64,000 nucleotides of DNA from Streptomyces malachitofuscus (GTDB lineage: Bacteria > Actinomycetota > Actinomycetes > Streptomycetales > Streptomycetaceae). The notes below the pieces were generated by a model that saw only the letters and a program-made list of their open reading frames with translations, ran no database searches and had not been told where the DNA came from. How positions within the stretch are numbered: the stretch's first letter is position 1; every line of letters starts with the position of its first letter. A program made the translations under genes and the position numbers. Below are positions 1-7,834 of the stretch, in pieces. The stretch is from NCBI RefSeq assembly GCF_014650055.1, contig NZ_BMUF01000009.1, forward strand, positions 1 through 64,000, in the 5' to 3' direction.

Positions 1-1
1 C

Positions 2-154
2 GAGAAGAACTCCACCCTCGTCCTGCCCTTCCCGGTGGAGCTCCTGCGCTTCCTGGAACGCGCGCACCAGACGCCCGGGAACCCGCCGGTGGACGCCGAC
101 GGGACGACGCCGGGCCCTCCCGTGCCCCCTCCCCCGGCCCCTCCGGAGCCGTGA
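2..154 (+). CDS. C-terminal end of an SPFH/band-7 (slipin-like) protein, partial
   Basis: Only the last 50 codons are in the window. The frame begins EKNSTLVLPFPVELLRFLER and ends in a Pro-rich tail before TGA at 152-154. The stretch N-S-T-L-V-L-P-F-P-V-E-L-L-R is typical of the C-terminal end of SPFH/stomatin-like membrane scaffold proteins of actinobacteria. The assignment comes from this short motif alone; the N-terminal part lies outside the window, so the family call is moderate. Confidence 0.55.
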   Translation, partial: EKNSTLVLPFPVELLRFLERAHQTPGNPPVDADGTTPGPPVPPPPAPPEP

Positions 155-244
155 CACGTGCTACGCGCGTGGTTCCCGTGACACGCACCAGGTGATAGAC
201 ACGGCGGGGTCACAGTTCCTGTCCGCCAGCAGGAAGGTTTCCCC

Positions 245-1639
245 ATGTCAGAAACCGGGTCCACCACCGGCTCCCCAGCGACACGGCGTCAGATGCTCGC
301 GCGTTCCGGCGCCGTGGGCATCGGAATCGCCTTCACCGGCGCCCTCTCCGAACTCTTCACCGGCACCGCCGCCGCCCAGAACCTCGGCCACTGCGGCTAC
401 GGCCCCCTCGTCCCCGACCCCGACGGGCTGCTCGACCTGCCGAAGGGCTTCCGCTACAAGGTGCTCTCCCGCGAGGGCGATCGACTCCGCTCCGGCGAGG
501 GCCCGGTCCCCTCCAACCACGACGGCATGGCGGCGTTCGCCGGCCGCCACGGCCGTGTCCACCTGGTCCGCAACCACGAGAACCGGGCCAACGGCAGAGC
601 CCCGGTCCCGGTGGTCGAGGGCCTGACCTACGACCCGGAGGGCAAGGGCGGCTGCACGGCGCTGACCCTGGACCACCGCGGCCGGGTGCTGTCGGAACGG
701 GTCGCGATCGCCGGTACGGCCGTCAACTGCGCGGGCGGTCCGACCCCTTGGGACACCTGGCTGACCTGCGAGGAGACCGAGGACAAGGCCGGCACCAACG
801 GCTACGCCAAGGACCACGGCTTCATCTTCGAGGTCGACGGCGCCGACCCGCGCCGTACGGGCGCCGTGCCGCTGACCGCGATGGGCCGCTTCCAGCACGA
901 GGCCGTCGCCGTGGACCCCAAGCGCGGCGTGGTCTACGAGACCGAGGACGCCTTCGAACGGCCCTTCGGCCTCTTCTACCGCTTCCTGCCGAAGAAGCCC
1001 CTGGGCGGCACCGGATCGCTGCGCGCGGGCGGCCGGCTCCAGGCGATGCGGGTGCCGGGCGTGCCCGACCTGTCCTCGATCCAGGAGATCGGAGCCCGTT
1101 TCGACGACATCGAGTGGGTCGACGTACCGGACCCGCTGGCCGTCGAGACGCCCATCCGTCACCAGGACTTCGGCCCGAAGGGCATCACCCACGCGCAGAA
1201 GCTGGAGGGCTGCTACTGGGGCGGGCGCTCGGTCTACTTCGTGTCGTCGTTCGCCCGCAGCGCCGAGGGTTCGGCCGGGGACCACTACGGCCAGATCTGG
1301 CGGTACGACCCGGACCGGCGCCGGCTGACCCTGGTCATCGCCTTCGGCCCGGACACCGACATCCAGCTGCCCGGCGAGTCACCGGACAACATCTGCCTGG
1401 CACCCAGCGGCGGTCTGATGGTGTGCGAGGACGGCGGCGGCGCCCAGCACGTCTACGGCGTCACCCGGCGCGGCGAGGTCTACGCGATGGCCCGCAACCG
1501 CCAGAACACCGGGACGCCCGAGGACCCGGAGTGGGGCGAGTTCGCCGGCGTCGCCTTCTCCCCGGACGGCCGCACGATGTACGTCAACTGCTACGACCCC
1601 GGCACGACGTTCGCCGTGACGGGTCCCTGGCGCAGGTAG
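245..1639 (+). CDS. Tat-exported PhoX/DUF839 family protein (alkaline-phosphatase-like)
   Basis: The 464-residue protein opens with a twin-arginine signal (RRQMLAR at residues 14-20, hydrophobic stretch, cleavage likely after AAA near residue 44), so it should be exported folded. The rest is PhoX/DUF839-like: an N-terminal FRYKVLSREGD segment, SNHDGMAAF, VRNHEN, a TCEETE strand, and DNICLAPSGGLMVCEDG with GVAFSPDGRTMYVN near the C terminus. Characterised PhoX enzymes are Ca/Fe-dependent phosphatases; which substrate this paralog uses cannot be read from sequence. The ATG at 245 follows AGGAAGG at 231-237 with good spacing. It is transcribed alone and converges on the SRPBCC gene. Confidence 0.85.
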   Translation: MSETGSTTGSPATRRQMLARSGAVGIGIAFTGALSELFTGTAAAQNLGHCGYGPLVPDPDGLLDLPKGFRYKVLSREGDRLRSGEGPVPSNHDGMAAFAGRHGRVHLVRNHENRANGRAPVPVVEGLTYDPEGKGGCTALTLDHRGRVLSERVAIAGTAVNCAGGPTPWDTWLTCEETEDKAGTNGYAKDHGFIFEVDGADPRRTGAVPLTAMGRFQHEAVAVDPKRGVVYETEDAFERPFGLFYRFLPKKPLGGTGSLRAGGRLQAMRVPGVPDLSSIQEIGARFDDIEWVDVPDPLAVETPIRHQDFGPKGITHAQKLEGCYWGGRSVYFVSSFARSAEGSAGDHYGQIWRYDPDRRRLTLVIAFGPDTDIQLPGESPDNICLAPSGGLMVCEDGGGAQHVYGVTRRGEVYAMARNRQNTGTPEDPEWGEFAGVAFSPDGRTMYVNCYDPGTTFAVTGPWRR

Positions 1640-1653
1640 CCGGGCGACGGCGA

Positions 1654-1689
1654 CCGGGACGGAGGGGGGCTCGCCGCCCTCCGCCCCGG
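1654..1689. terminator. Hairpin between convergent genes
   Basis: A 13-bp stem (one A-C mismatch) with a 10-nt loop, CCGGGACGGAGGG pairing with CCCTCCGCCCCGG. It lies between the ends of the PhoX-like gene and the SRPBCC gene and could terminate both. Confidence 0.5.
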
Positions 1690-1697
1690 GACGCGGT

Positions 1698-2183
1698 TCA
1701 GGCCGCCAGCAGGGCGTCCATCTGCCCGATGGCCTGGCTCATCCCCTCCACCATGCCCATCTCGGCCAGCTGCTCCATCTGCTCCCGGGTGTCGAACACG
1801 GAACGCAGTTCCATCCGCGTACCGCCCTCGCGCTCGGTGAGCGTCATCCGTACCTCGGTGGTCGGCATCTCCGGGTTCGGCTTGCCGTCCTGGTCGGAGA
1901 AGGCGTCGGTGAACTCGAGGGCAGTCGGCGGCGTGACCGAGGAGACGCGCCACCACCCCCCGAACTTCTCGCCCTCCGGGCCGGTCATGTAGTACTTCAC
2001 GCCGCCCCCGGGTGTCAGATCGTGCTCCTCGAAGGTCGCCGGGTAGCTCGGCGGGCCCCACCAGCGCTCCAGCTGCCGGGGGTCGGCCCACAGCCGCCAC
2101 ACCCGCTCCACCGGGGCGGTGAAGTCGGCGACGATCGTGAGGGTGAGGCGGTCGACGTCCTTGTCCACGCTGGTGACAGTCAT
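1698..2183 (-). CDS. SRPBCC (AHSA1/START-like) domain protein
   Basis: A 161-residue single-domain protein with the AHSA1-type pattern: FTAPVERVWRLWADPRQLERWWGP at the N terminus, then GGGVKYYMTGPEGE, WRVSSVTPPTALEFTDAF and a C-terminal helix after GMVEGMSQAIGQMD. These hydrophobic-pocket proteins bind small lipophilic ligands or act as co-regulators; the ligand here is unknown. Its ATG overlaps the stop of the upstream ArsR gene by four bases (ATGA), so the two are translationally coupled. An ArsR repressor followed by an SRPBCC protein is a very common actinobacterial pair. Confidence 0.88.
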   Translation of the reverse strand: MTVTSVDKDVDRLTLTIVADFTAPVERVWRLWADPRQLERWWGPPSYPATFEEHDLTPGGGVKYYMTGPEGEKFGGWWRVSSVTPPTALEFTDAFSDQDGKPNPEMPTTEVRMTLTEREGGTRMELRSVFDTREQMEQLAEMGMVEGMSQAIGQMDALLAA

Positions 2184-2587
2184 CCGTCCGGTCCTTTCGT
2201 CGTGTGCTCGTGGGGGTCCGGGGCGTCCGGGCCCGCGCCGTCGTCGGCGCCCTCGGCCAGCAGACCGGACATCCGGTCCACGCGGGCGCGCCAGGCCGAC
2301 TCCAGCTCGTCCAGGGCCTGCCGGGCCCGGCCCACCGCTTCGGGGTCGGTGCGCACGAGTTGCTCCCGTCCGCGTCGCTCCTTGGTGACCAGACCGGCCC
2401 GCTCCAGCACCGTGACGTGTTTCTGCACCGCGGCGAAGCTCATCGGGTAGGCCGCGGCCAGACGTGACACGGACAGCTCACCCCGGACGCAGCGGCGCAG
2501 TATGTCGCGCCGCGTCCCGTCGGCCAGGGCGTGGAACAGCCGGTCCACGGTTTCGCCGGTCTCGTCTGCGATCCCATCTACAACCAT
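2180..2587 (-). CDS. ArsR-family winged-helix transcriptional regulator
   Basis: 135 residues from the ATG at 2587. The core reads VDRLFHALADGTRRDILRRC, then LSVSRLAAAYPMSFAAVQKHVTVL (helix-turn-helix) and AGLVTKERRGREQLVR (wing), the usual ArsR order. I see no metal-binding Cys pair, so it fits the non-metal, SRPBCC-associated subgroup. The start codon lies inside an 18-bp palindrome (2579-2596), which suggests autorepression of a leaderless or very short-leader mRNA; a TAACGT box sits 8 nt upstream of the ATG. A GTG at codon 14, just before DRLFHALAD, is an alternative start. Confidence 0.88.
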   Translation of the reverse strand: MVVDGIADETGETVDRLFHALADGTRRDILRRCVRGELSVSRLAAAYPMSFAAVQKHVTVLERAGLVTKERRGREQLVRTDPEAVGRARQALDELESAWRARVDRMSGLLAEGADDGAGPDAPDPHEHTTKGPDG

Positions 2588-2596
2588 TTGGTTGTA
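2579..2596. promoter_or_regulatory. Palindromic operator TACAACCA-TT-TGGTTGTA
   Basis: Perfect 8+8-bp inverted repeat with a 2-nt centre. It spans the arsR start codon and sits 78 bp upstream of the divergent Rieske-oxidoreductase gene. This shape is usual for ArsR-family sites of the SRPBCC-linked type. Binding by the adjacent ArsR protein is inferred. Confidence 0.7.
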
Positions 2597-2662
2597 CGTT
2601 AGTCCTGCCCCGCCCCTCCCGCAACCGGACGAGCCCGGCCCACTGAACGGGACGCACCGGGG

Positions 2663-2668
2663 TACTCG
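2663..2668 (+). promoter_or_regulatory. Possible -10 box (TACTCG) of a leaderless mRNA
   Basis: TACTCG stands exactly 6 nt before the ATG at 2675, and no Shine-Dalgarno sequence is visible there. The same geometry recurs at several other genes in this window. Confidence 0.4.
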
Positions 2669-2674
2669 GCACGC

Positions 2675-4198
2675 ATGACGGAGAAGCAGCAGGCCGGCGA
2701 CTCGTACTGGCTCCAGACCGCGCCCGGCGCACGGCATCCCGCCCTGACCGACGACGTCGAGGTCGACGTGGCCGTGATCGGCGGCGGCGTCGCGGGACTG
2801 TGCACCGCGCGGGAGCTGACCCGGGCCGGCCGGAGCGTCGCGGTACTGGAGGCCGGGCGGATCGCGGCCGGCGTCACCGGACACACCACGGCCAAGGTCA
2901 CCGCCCTGCACACACTGGTCTACGACAAGCTGCGCCGCACCCGCGGCAGCGAGGGCGCCCGGCTGTACGCCCGTTCGCAGTCCGAGGCGATCGAGCACAC
3001 GGCCGGTGTCGTGGCGGAGCTGGGCGTCGACTGCGAGTGGGAGCGCCGCAGCGCCTACACCTTCGTCCGGGACGAGAGCCGCGTGGAGGAGCTGCGCGCG
3101 GAGGCGCGGGCCGCGCGGGAGGCGGGACTGCCGGCCTCGTTCGTGACGGAGACCGGACTGCCGTTCCCGGTGGCGGGGGCCGTCGAGGTGACGGACCAGG
3201 TCCAGTTCCATCCGCGCAAGTACCTGCTGGCCCTCGCCGACGACATCGTCGCGCACGGCGGACTCATCCACGAGGACACCACCGTCCTCGGCCTGGAGGA
3301 GGGCACGCCGTGCCGGCTGTCGACGTCGGCCGGGGCCATGGTGACGGCCCGCGACGTCGTGGTCGCCACCCACTACCCGGTCTTCGACCGGGCGCTGCTG
3401 TTCACCCGCCTCTCCCCGCGCCGCGAGCTCGTCGTGGCCGGACCGGTCCCGGCCGGACAGGACCCGGACGGCATGTACATCACCCCGGAGGAGAACACCC
3501 GCTCGGTCCGCACGGCCCCTTACGGCGACGACGGCACCCGCCGCTTCCTGGTGGTCACCGGCGAGCACTTCACGCCGGGCACGGGCGACACCCGGGCCCG
3601 CTTCGACCGGCTCTCCGCCTGGACCCGCAAGCACTTCCCCGAGGTCGAGCTCACCCACTCCTGGGCCACCCAGGACAACGACCCCACCGACACCGTGCCG
3701 CTCGTCGGCCCGCTGCACCCGGGCGCCCGGCACACCTACGTCGCCACCGGTTTCGGCGGCTGGGGGATGAGCGGGGGCATGATGGCGGGCCTGCTGCTCA
3801 CCGCGCAGATCACCGGTGCGGAGTGCGAGTGGAGCGGCCTGTACGACCCGCGGCGCCTGGCCTCCGCCGTGCGCGAGGCGCCGTCCTTCCTCAAGCACCA
3901 GGCGCAGGTCGCCAAGCACTTCGTCGGCGACCGGCTGCGGCCGTCCCCGCCGGTGGAGGCGCTGCCGCCGGGCGAGGGCGCCGTGGTGCGGGCCGGCGGC
4001 GGCCGGCTCGCGGTCTACCGCGACGACGACGGCGCCCTGCACGCCCTCTCGGCCCGCTGCACCCACATGGGCTGTCTGGTCGACTTCAACGCCGCGGAAC
4101 GCGCCTGGGAGTGCCCGTGCCACGGCTCCCGCTTCGACACGGACGGCAAGGTCGTCCAGGGGCCGGCGACCCGTCCCCTGGAGCGGCGCGACATCTGA
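2675..4198 (+). CDS. FAD-dependent oxidoreductase with C-terminal Rieske [2Fe-2S] domain
   Basis: 507 residues in two parts. Residues about 30-400 form a DAO/glycine-oxidase-like flavoprotein with the dinucleotide motif VAVIGGGVAGLCTARELTRAG and a second FAD-binding stretch, YVATGFGGWGMSGGMMAGLL. Residues about 420-507 are a Rieske domain with both ligand pairs, CTHMGC and CPCHGS. This fused architecture is widespread in actinobacteria and is often annotated as a Rieske-containing FAD oxidoreductase; its substrate is not established. The protein has no signal peptide and is probably cytosolic. It is divergent from the ArsR operon, so the shared palindrome may also affect it. Confidence 0.88.
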   Translation: MTEKQQAGDSYWLQTAPGARHPALTDDVEVDVAVIGGGVAGLCTARELTRAGRSVAVLEAGRIAAGVTGHTTAKVTALHTLVYDKLRRTRGSEGARLYARSQSEAIEHTAGVVAELGVDCEWERRSAYTFVRDESRVEELRAEARAAREAGLPASFVTETGLPFPVAGAVEVTDQVQFHPRKYLLALADDIVAHGGLIHEDTTVLGLEEGTPCRLSTSAGAMVTARDVVVATHYPVFDRALLFTRLSPRRELVVAGPVPAGQDPDGMYITPEENTRSVRTAPYGDDGTRRFLVVTGEHFTPGTGDTRARFDRLSAWTRKHFPEVELTHSWATQDNDPTDTVPLVGPLHPGARHTYVATGFGGWGMSGGMMAGLLLTAQITGAECEWSGLYDPRRLASAVREAPSFLKHQAQVAKHFVGDRLRPSPPVEALPPGEGAVVRAGGGRLAVYRDDDGALHALSARCTHMGCLVDFNAAERAWECPCHGSRFDTDGKVVQGPATRPLERRDI

Positions 4199-4280
4199 AG
4201 CCGCGCAGGGCACCCCGCCGACCGGGTGAGACTCGGCGCCCCGTCCTCCCGAGCCACACATATCTCCATACATCACCTCA

Positions 4281-4286
4281 TACCGT
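4281..4286 (+). promoter_or_regulatory. Possible -10 box (TACCGT) of a leaderless mRNA
   Basis: TACCGT ends 6 nt before the GTG start at 4293 and there is no ribosome-binding site in between. Confidence 0.4.
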
Positions 4287-4292
4287 CATGCG

Positions 4293-5132
4293 GTGATCAC
4301 ACGTACCCGTGGCGCGGTCGCCGTCGGCGTGCTGGCTGCCGCCCTCACCGCATGCGCCACCGTCCACCCCCAGCAGCCGCCCCGCCCGGCGCCCTCCGCC
4401 TCCCCCGCGGTCCGGGCGGCGCCCACCCTCGCCCCGGGCCCCGCGGGACTGACCCCGGTCTTCCACCACGGCCCGCGGGACGGCGGCAGGACGGTCGCCC
4501 TCACCTTCGACGCCGACATGACCGCCGGGCAGGGCGCGAGGGCCGCGGCGGGCGAGCATTTCGACCATCCGCAGCTCCTCGCCGCCCTGCGCGAGCTGAA
4601 GGTGCCGTCCACGGTGTTCATGACGGGCCGATGGGCCGAGGAGTACCCGGACCAGGCCCGCTCCCTCGGCCGGGACCCGCTCTTCGAGGTCGCCAATCAC
4701 TCCTACAGCCACTACGCCTTCACCGGCGGCTGCTACGGCCTGCCGACCGTCCCCGCCGACGGGATGCGGGCCGACGTGGAACGGGCGTACGCGGTGTTCC
4801 GGAAGGTGGGCGTGCGGGATCCGATGCCGTACTTCCGCTTCCCCGGCGGCTGTTACGACCGGCAGGCGCTCAAGGCGCTGGTGCCGGCCGGTGTCACGGC
4901 CGTGCAGTGGGACGTGGTCGGCGGCGACGCCTTCGCCACGGACGCGGACGCGGTGGCCCGGCAGGTGCTGGACGGCGTCCGCCCGGGCTCGGTGGTCGTG
5001 CTGCACTGCACCCGCAGCGCCGCCCCGACGACGGAACGGGCCGTCCGCACGATCGTCCCCGAGCTGCGCCGCCAGGGCTACCGCTTCGTGAAGGTGTCCG
5101 AACTGATCGGGGCCGCCGGCGGACGGGACTGA
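4293..5132 (+). CDS. Polysaccharide deacetylase (CE4, NodB-like) lipoprotein
   Basis: 279 residues with a short signal peptide ending in the lipobox L-T-A-C (Cys21), so the mature protein should be lipid-anchored outside the membrane. CE4 motifs are visible: TFDAD in motif 1 (the second Asp of the usual TFDDG is replaced by Ala-Asp), NHSYSH with the two metal-binding His, RFPGGCYD, and VVLHC near the end. Such enzymes remove N- or O-acetyl groups from peptidoglycan, chitin or other glycans; the substrate is unknown. The GTG start has no Shine-Dalgarno sequence, and a TACCGT box 6 nt upstream suggests a leaderless transcript. Confidence 0.87.
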   Translation: MITRTRGAVAVGVLAAALTACATVHPQQPPRPAPSASPAVRAAPTLAPGPAGLTPVFHHGPRDGGRTVALTFDADMTAGQGARAAAGEHFDHPQLLAALRELKVPSTVFMTGRWAEEYPDQARSLGRDPLFEVANHSYSHYAFTGGCYGLPTVPADGMRADVERAYAVFRKVGVRDPMPYFRFPGGCYDRQALKALVPAGVTAVQWDVVGGDAFATDADAVARQVLDGVRPGSVVVLHCTRSAAPTTERAVRTIVPELRRQGYRFVKVSELIGAAGGRD

Positions 5133-5138
5133 ACGTCC

Positions 5139-5144
5139 TACGCT
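5139..5144 (+). promoter_or_regulatory. Possible -10 box (TACGCT)
   Basis: TACGCT lies 6 nt upstream of the ATG at 5151, the spacing expected for a leaderless start. GGAGA also precedes the ATG, so a normal start on a longer transcript is not excluded. Confidence 0.35.
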
Positions 5145-5150
5145 GGAGAC

Positions 5151-5336
5151 ATGAGCGACACCGACGACGACTACTGCCTGATCGACGTGGCCAGGCCTCC
5201 CAAGGCGGACGGCCCGCCGTACGCGGACTGCGTGCTGTGCCGGGAGCCGACGGAGTACCCGGAGTCGTACAAGGGCATCACCCTGTGCCCGGTCTGCGAG
5301 TGGCGGGAAGCCGAACGCACGTCCTGCTCGGGCTGA
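5151..5336 (+). CDS. Small zinc-ribbon-like protein, function unknown
   Basis: 61 residues, acidic, with two Cys-x2-Cys knuckles (CVLC and CPVC) separated by 21 residues, followed by a C-terminal CSG. This is the layout of a small zinc ribbon. I do not recognise a named family. It lies 18 bp after the CE4 gene and 34 bp before the peptidyl-tRNA hydrolase, all on the same strand. Biased codon use and the conserved-looking cysteine spacing support a real gene. Confidence 0.7.
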   Translation: MSDTDDDYCLIDVARPPKADGPPYADCVLCREPTEYPESYKGITLCPVCEWREAERTSCSG

Positions 5337-5370
5337 CGAAGGGGCCGCGCGGCTTGGCACACTGGGCTCC

Positions 5371-6087
5371 GTGAGCACTTACCGGTCTTCCGCCGCCGAC
5401 AGCCCCTTCCGTCCCGACCCCGGCGCCCGCGACACGGCCCCGCAGTTCGTGCTGCCCCTGGTCGTCCGCATCGAACGGGCGGCGCCCCCGGCCCGCACGG
5501 ACGCCCTGGAGACGGCGGCCCGGGCGGTCCTGCTGATGCTGACCGACGAGCGCTCGGTCGGCGAGGGCGACTGGGCGCAGGCGATGCGCGACTGGCAGGA
5601 CGCCCGCATCCGCAAGGTGGTGCGCCGGGCCCGCGGCGCGGAGTGGCGCCGCGCGGAGGCGCTCCCCGGTGTCACGGTCACCGGCAAGTCCGCCGAGGTC
5701 CGTGTCTTCCCGCCGGTCCCCCTGGACGGCTGGCCCAAGGACCTGGCCCGCCTCCAGGTCTCCGGCACCGACCTCGACGACCCCGACCCGGTCCCCCCGG
5801 CGGACCCCGGCGTCCCCACCCTCTGGCTCAACCCCGACCTCGGCATGTCGGCCGGCAAGGCCATGGCCCAGGCCGGGCACGGCGCACAGCTGGCCTGGTG
5901 GGAGCTGTCCGCCGAGGCCCGCAGGAGCTGGCAGGACACGGGCTTCGCGCTCAGCGTCCGCACCGCGCCCCCGTCCATCTGGCCCGCGCTGACCGCGAGC
6001 GGCCTCCCCACGGTCCGCGACGCGGGCTTCACGGAGATCGCCCCGGGTTCCTGCACCGTGGTGGCCGACCATCCGGCGTTGCGGTGA
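5371..6087 (+). CDS. Peptidyl-tRNA hydrolase, Pth2-type, with N-terminal extension
   Basis: 238 residues. The C-terminal 100 residues match the Pth2 fold: LWLNPDLGMSAGKAMAQAGHGAQLAW, which holds the Lys and His-containing helix characteristic of the family, and a terminal GFTEIAPGSCTVVA strand. The first 140 residues are an actinobacterial extension of unknown role (LPLVVRIERA ... DARIRKVVRRARGAEWRRAE). The activity would be hydrolysis of peptidyl-tRNA to recycle tRNA. The start is taken as the GTG at 5371; there is no clear ribosome site and a CACACT box lies 7 nt upstream. Confidence 0.8.
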   Translation: MSTYRSSAADSPFRPDPGARDTAPQFVLPLVVRIERAAPPARTDALETAARAVLLMLTDERSVGEGDWAQAMRDWQDARIRKVVRRARGAEWRRAEALPGVTVTGKSAEVRVFPPVPLDGWPKDLARLQVSGTDLDDPDPVPPADPGVPTLWLNPDLGMSAGKAMAQAGHGAQLAWWELSAEARRSWQDTGFALSVRTAPPSIWPALTASGLPTVRDAGFTEIAPGSCTVVADHPALR

Positions 6088-6206
6088 GGCGGAGCCGGAC
6101 GCCACGCCGGTGATCCGCGGGGGCAGTTGAGGGACGCGGGCGCGGCCGTTCCCCCGGATGGACGTGCGACCGTGCGGAGGGGGTGGGGCGGCCGGAGGCT
6201 GGGCGC

Positions 6207-7817
6207 ATGCCTAGAAGACCTGTGACAGCAGCCGCTGCCCTGGTCTCCGCAACCGTCCTGCTCTCCGCGTCCCTGGCCGCCTGCGGTCACACCGGTGAGG
6301 GCAGTGCCGGTGGTGGAGGCGAGGGCGGCGGCGGGGGAAACGACCGCGGACGGATATGGGCGCAGTCCCTGAGCTGGAGGGACTGCCCCGCCCCGTCCCC
6401 CCTGCAAGGCGGAGGCGAGGCCCCCGAGCCGCTGCCGGACGGCACCCGGTGGCAGTGCGCCACCATGAAGTCCCCCCTGGACTGGGACAAGCCGGCGGGC
6501 GAGACGATCGACCTCGCGCTGATCCGGGCCCGCTCCGGTGCGGAGGACGCCGGAGACCGGATCGGTTCGCTGCTGTTCAACTTCGGCGGCCCGGGTGAGT
6601 CCGGCGTCGCCACCCTGCCCGCCCTCGCCGCCGACTACGAGAAGCTCCGCACCCGCTACGACCTGGTCGGTTTCGACCCGCGGGGGGTCGGCGCCAGCAA
6701 CGGCGTCACCTGTCTGGACGCCGAGGCGATGGAGGAGATGTCCGAGCAGGACGACACCCCGGACGACGGCGACGACGAGGTGCGGGCCGTCCTGCGCATC
6801 CATGAGGTGTACGCGCAGGCGTGCGCGCGGGAGTCGGGCCGCATGCTCCCGCACATCGGCACCGAGGACGCGGCCCGCGACATGGAGTTGATGCGGCACC
6901 TGCTGGGCGACGACAAGCTGCACTACTTCGGCATCTCGTACGGCACCCAACTCGGCGGTGTCTACGCCCACCTGTTCCCCCGCCACGTCGGCCGTGCCGT
7001 CCTGGACGGGGTCGTGGACCCCACGCTCGACCGGATGGAGGAGGCGCTGGCGCAGGCCGGCGGGTTCCAGCTCGCCTTCGAGCACTTCGCCCGGTGGTGC
7101 GTCCGGACGGGCTGCCCGCTGGGTGACAGCGTCGACGAGGTGCAGGCGCTCGTCATGGAGCTGGAGGCGGCGCTCGACGACGATCCGCTGACCCTCGACG
7201 GGGAGAGGGTGCTGACCGGTTCCCTCTTCCTCGACGCGGTCGTCCAGGCGCTCTACCTGGAGTCGGCGTGGCCCGCCCTCGCGGTGGGGCTCGAGCTGCT
7301 CGCCGGGGACGAGGGCGGGACCATGCTGAACCTCGCCGACGCCCTGGGCGACCGCCACGCCGGGGTCTACAGCGACCAGCAGGACGCCCAGGCCGCCATC
7401 ACCTGCGCCGACCGCAGCGACCGCTACACCGTGGACGACGTCCTGGAGATGGCCCCCGCGTTCGAGGAGGCCTCACCGCTCTTCGGCGACACGATGATGT
7501 GGGGAGCGCTGGAGTGCACCGACTGGCCGGTGCCCGGCAAGGCCGGCCACCCCGACGTCCGGGCCCCCGGCGCGCCGCCCATCCTGCTCGTCGGCAACAC
7601 CGGGGACCCCGCCACCCCGTACGCGGGTGCCGCCCGGATGGCCGAGCAGCTCGGCAAGGGCGTCGGCGTCGAACTCACCTACAAGGGCGAGGGCCACGGC
7701 GCGTACGACTCCGGCAACCGCTGTGTCCAGGACACCGTCAACGCCTATCTCCTCGACGGCAAGGTCCCGTCCCCCGGGAGCGTGTGCGAGCACGAACCGC
7801 TGAACGGGAAGCAGTAG
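6207..7817 (+). CDS. Secreted alpha/beta hydrolase lipoprotein (tripeptidyl-aminopeptidase/TAP-like)
   Basis: 536 residues from the ATG at 6207, chosen over an upstream in-frame GTG at 6183 because GGAGG lies 8-9 nt before it. The signal peptide ends in a lipobox LAAC followed by a Gly-rich linker. The catalytic core has the oxyanion strand FNFGGPGESG, the nucleophile elbow GISYGTQLGG, the acid region LLVGNTGDPATPYAGA and the His in GEGHGAYDS, with the TAP-type C-terminal pattern (CVQDTVNAYLLDGKVP then C). Relatives are extracellular tripeptidyl or prolyl aminopeptidases. A second member of the family lies at 16285-17877. Confidence 0.88.
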   Translation: MPRRPVTAAAALVSATVLLSASLAACGHTGEGSAGGGGEGGGGGNDRGRIWAQSLSWRDCPAPSPLQGGGEAPEPLPDGTRWQCATMKSPLDWDKPAGETIDLALIRARSGAEDAGDRIGSLLFNFGGPGESGVATLPALAADYEKLRTRYDLVGFDPRGVGASNGVTCLDAEAMEEMSEQDDTPDDGDDEVRAVLRIHEVYAQACARESGRMLPHIGTEDAARDMELMRHLLGDDKLHYFGISYGTQLGGVYAHLFPRHVGRAVLDGVVDPTLDRMEEALAQAGGFQLAFEHFARWCVRTGCPLGDSVDEVQALVMELEAALDDDPLTLDGERVLTGSLFLDAVVQALYLESAWPALAVGLELLAGDEGGTMLNLADALGDRHAGVYSDQQDAQAAITCADRSDRYTVDDVLEMAPAFEEASPLFGDTMMWGALECTDWPVPGKAGHPDVRAPGAPPILLVGNTGDPATPYAGAARMAEQLGKGVGVELTYKGEGHGAYDSGNRCVQDTVNAYLLDGKVPSPGSVCEHEPLNGKQ

Positions 7818-7834
7818 CACCGCTCGGGTGGTGA

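Noticed and set aside
2180..4276. A 698-codon minus-strand frame
   Set aside because: Only its last 135 codons (the ArsR protein) are real; the rest is antisense to the Rieske-fused oxidoreductase and has no family features.
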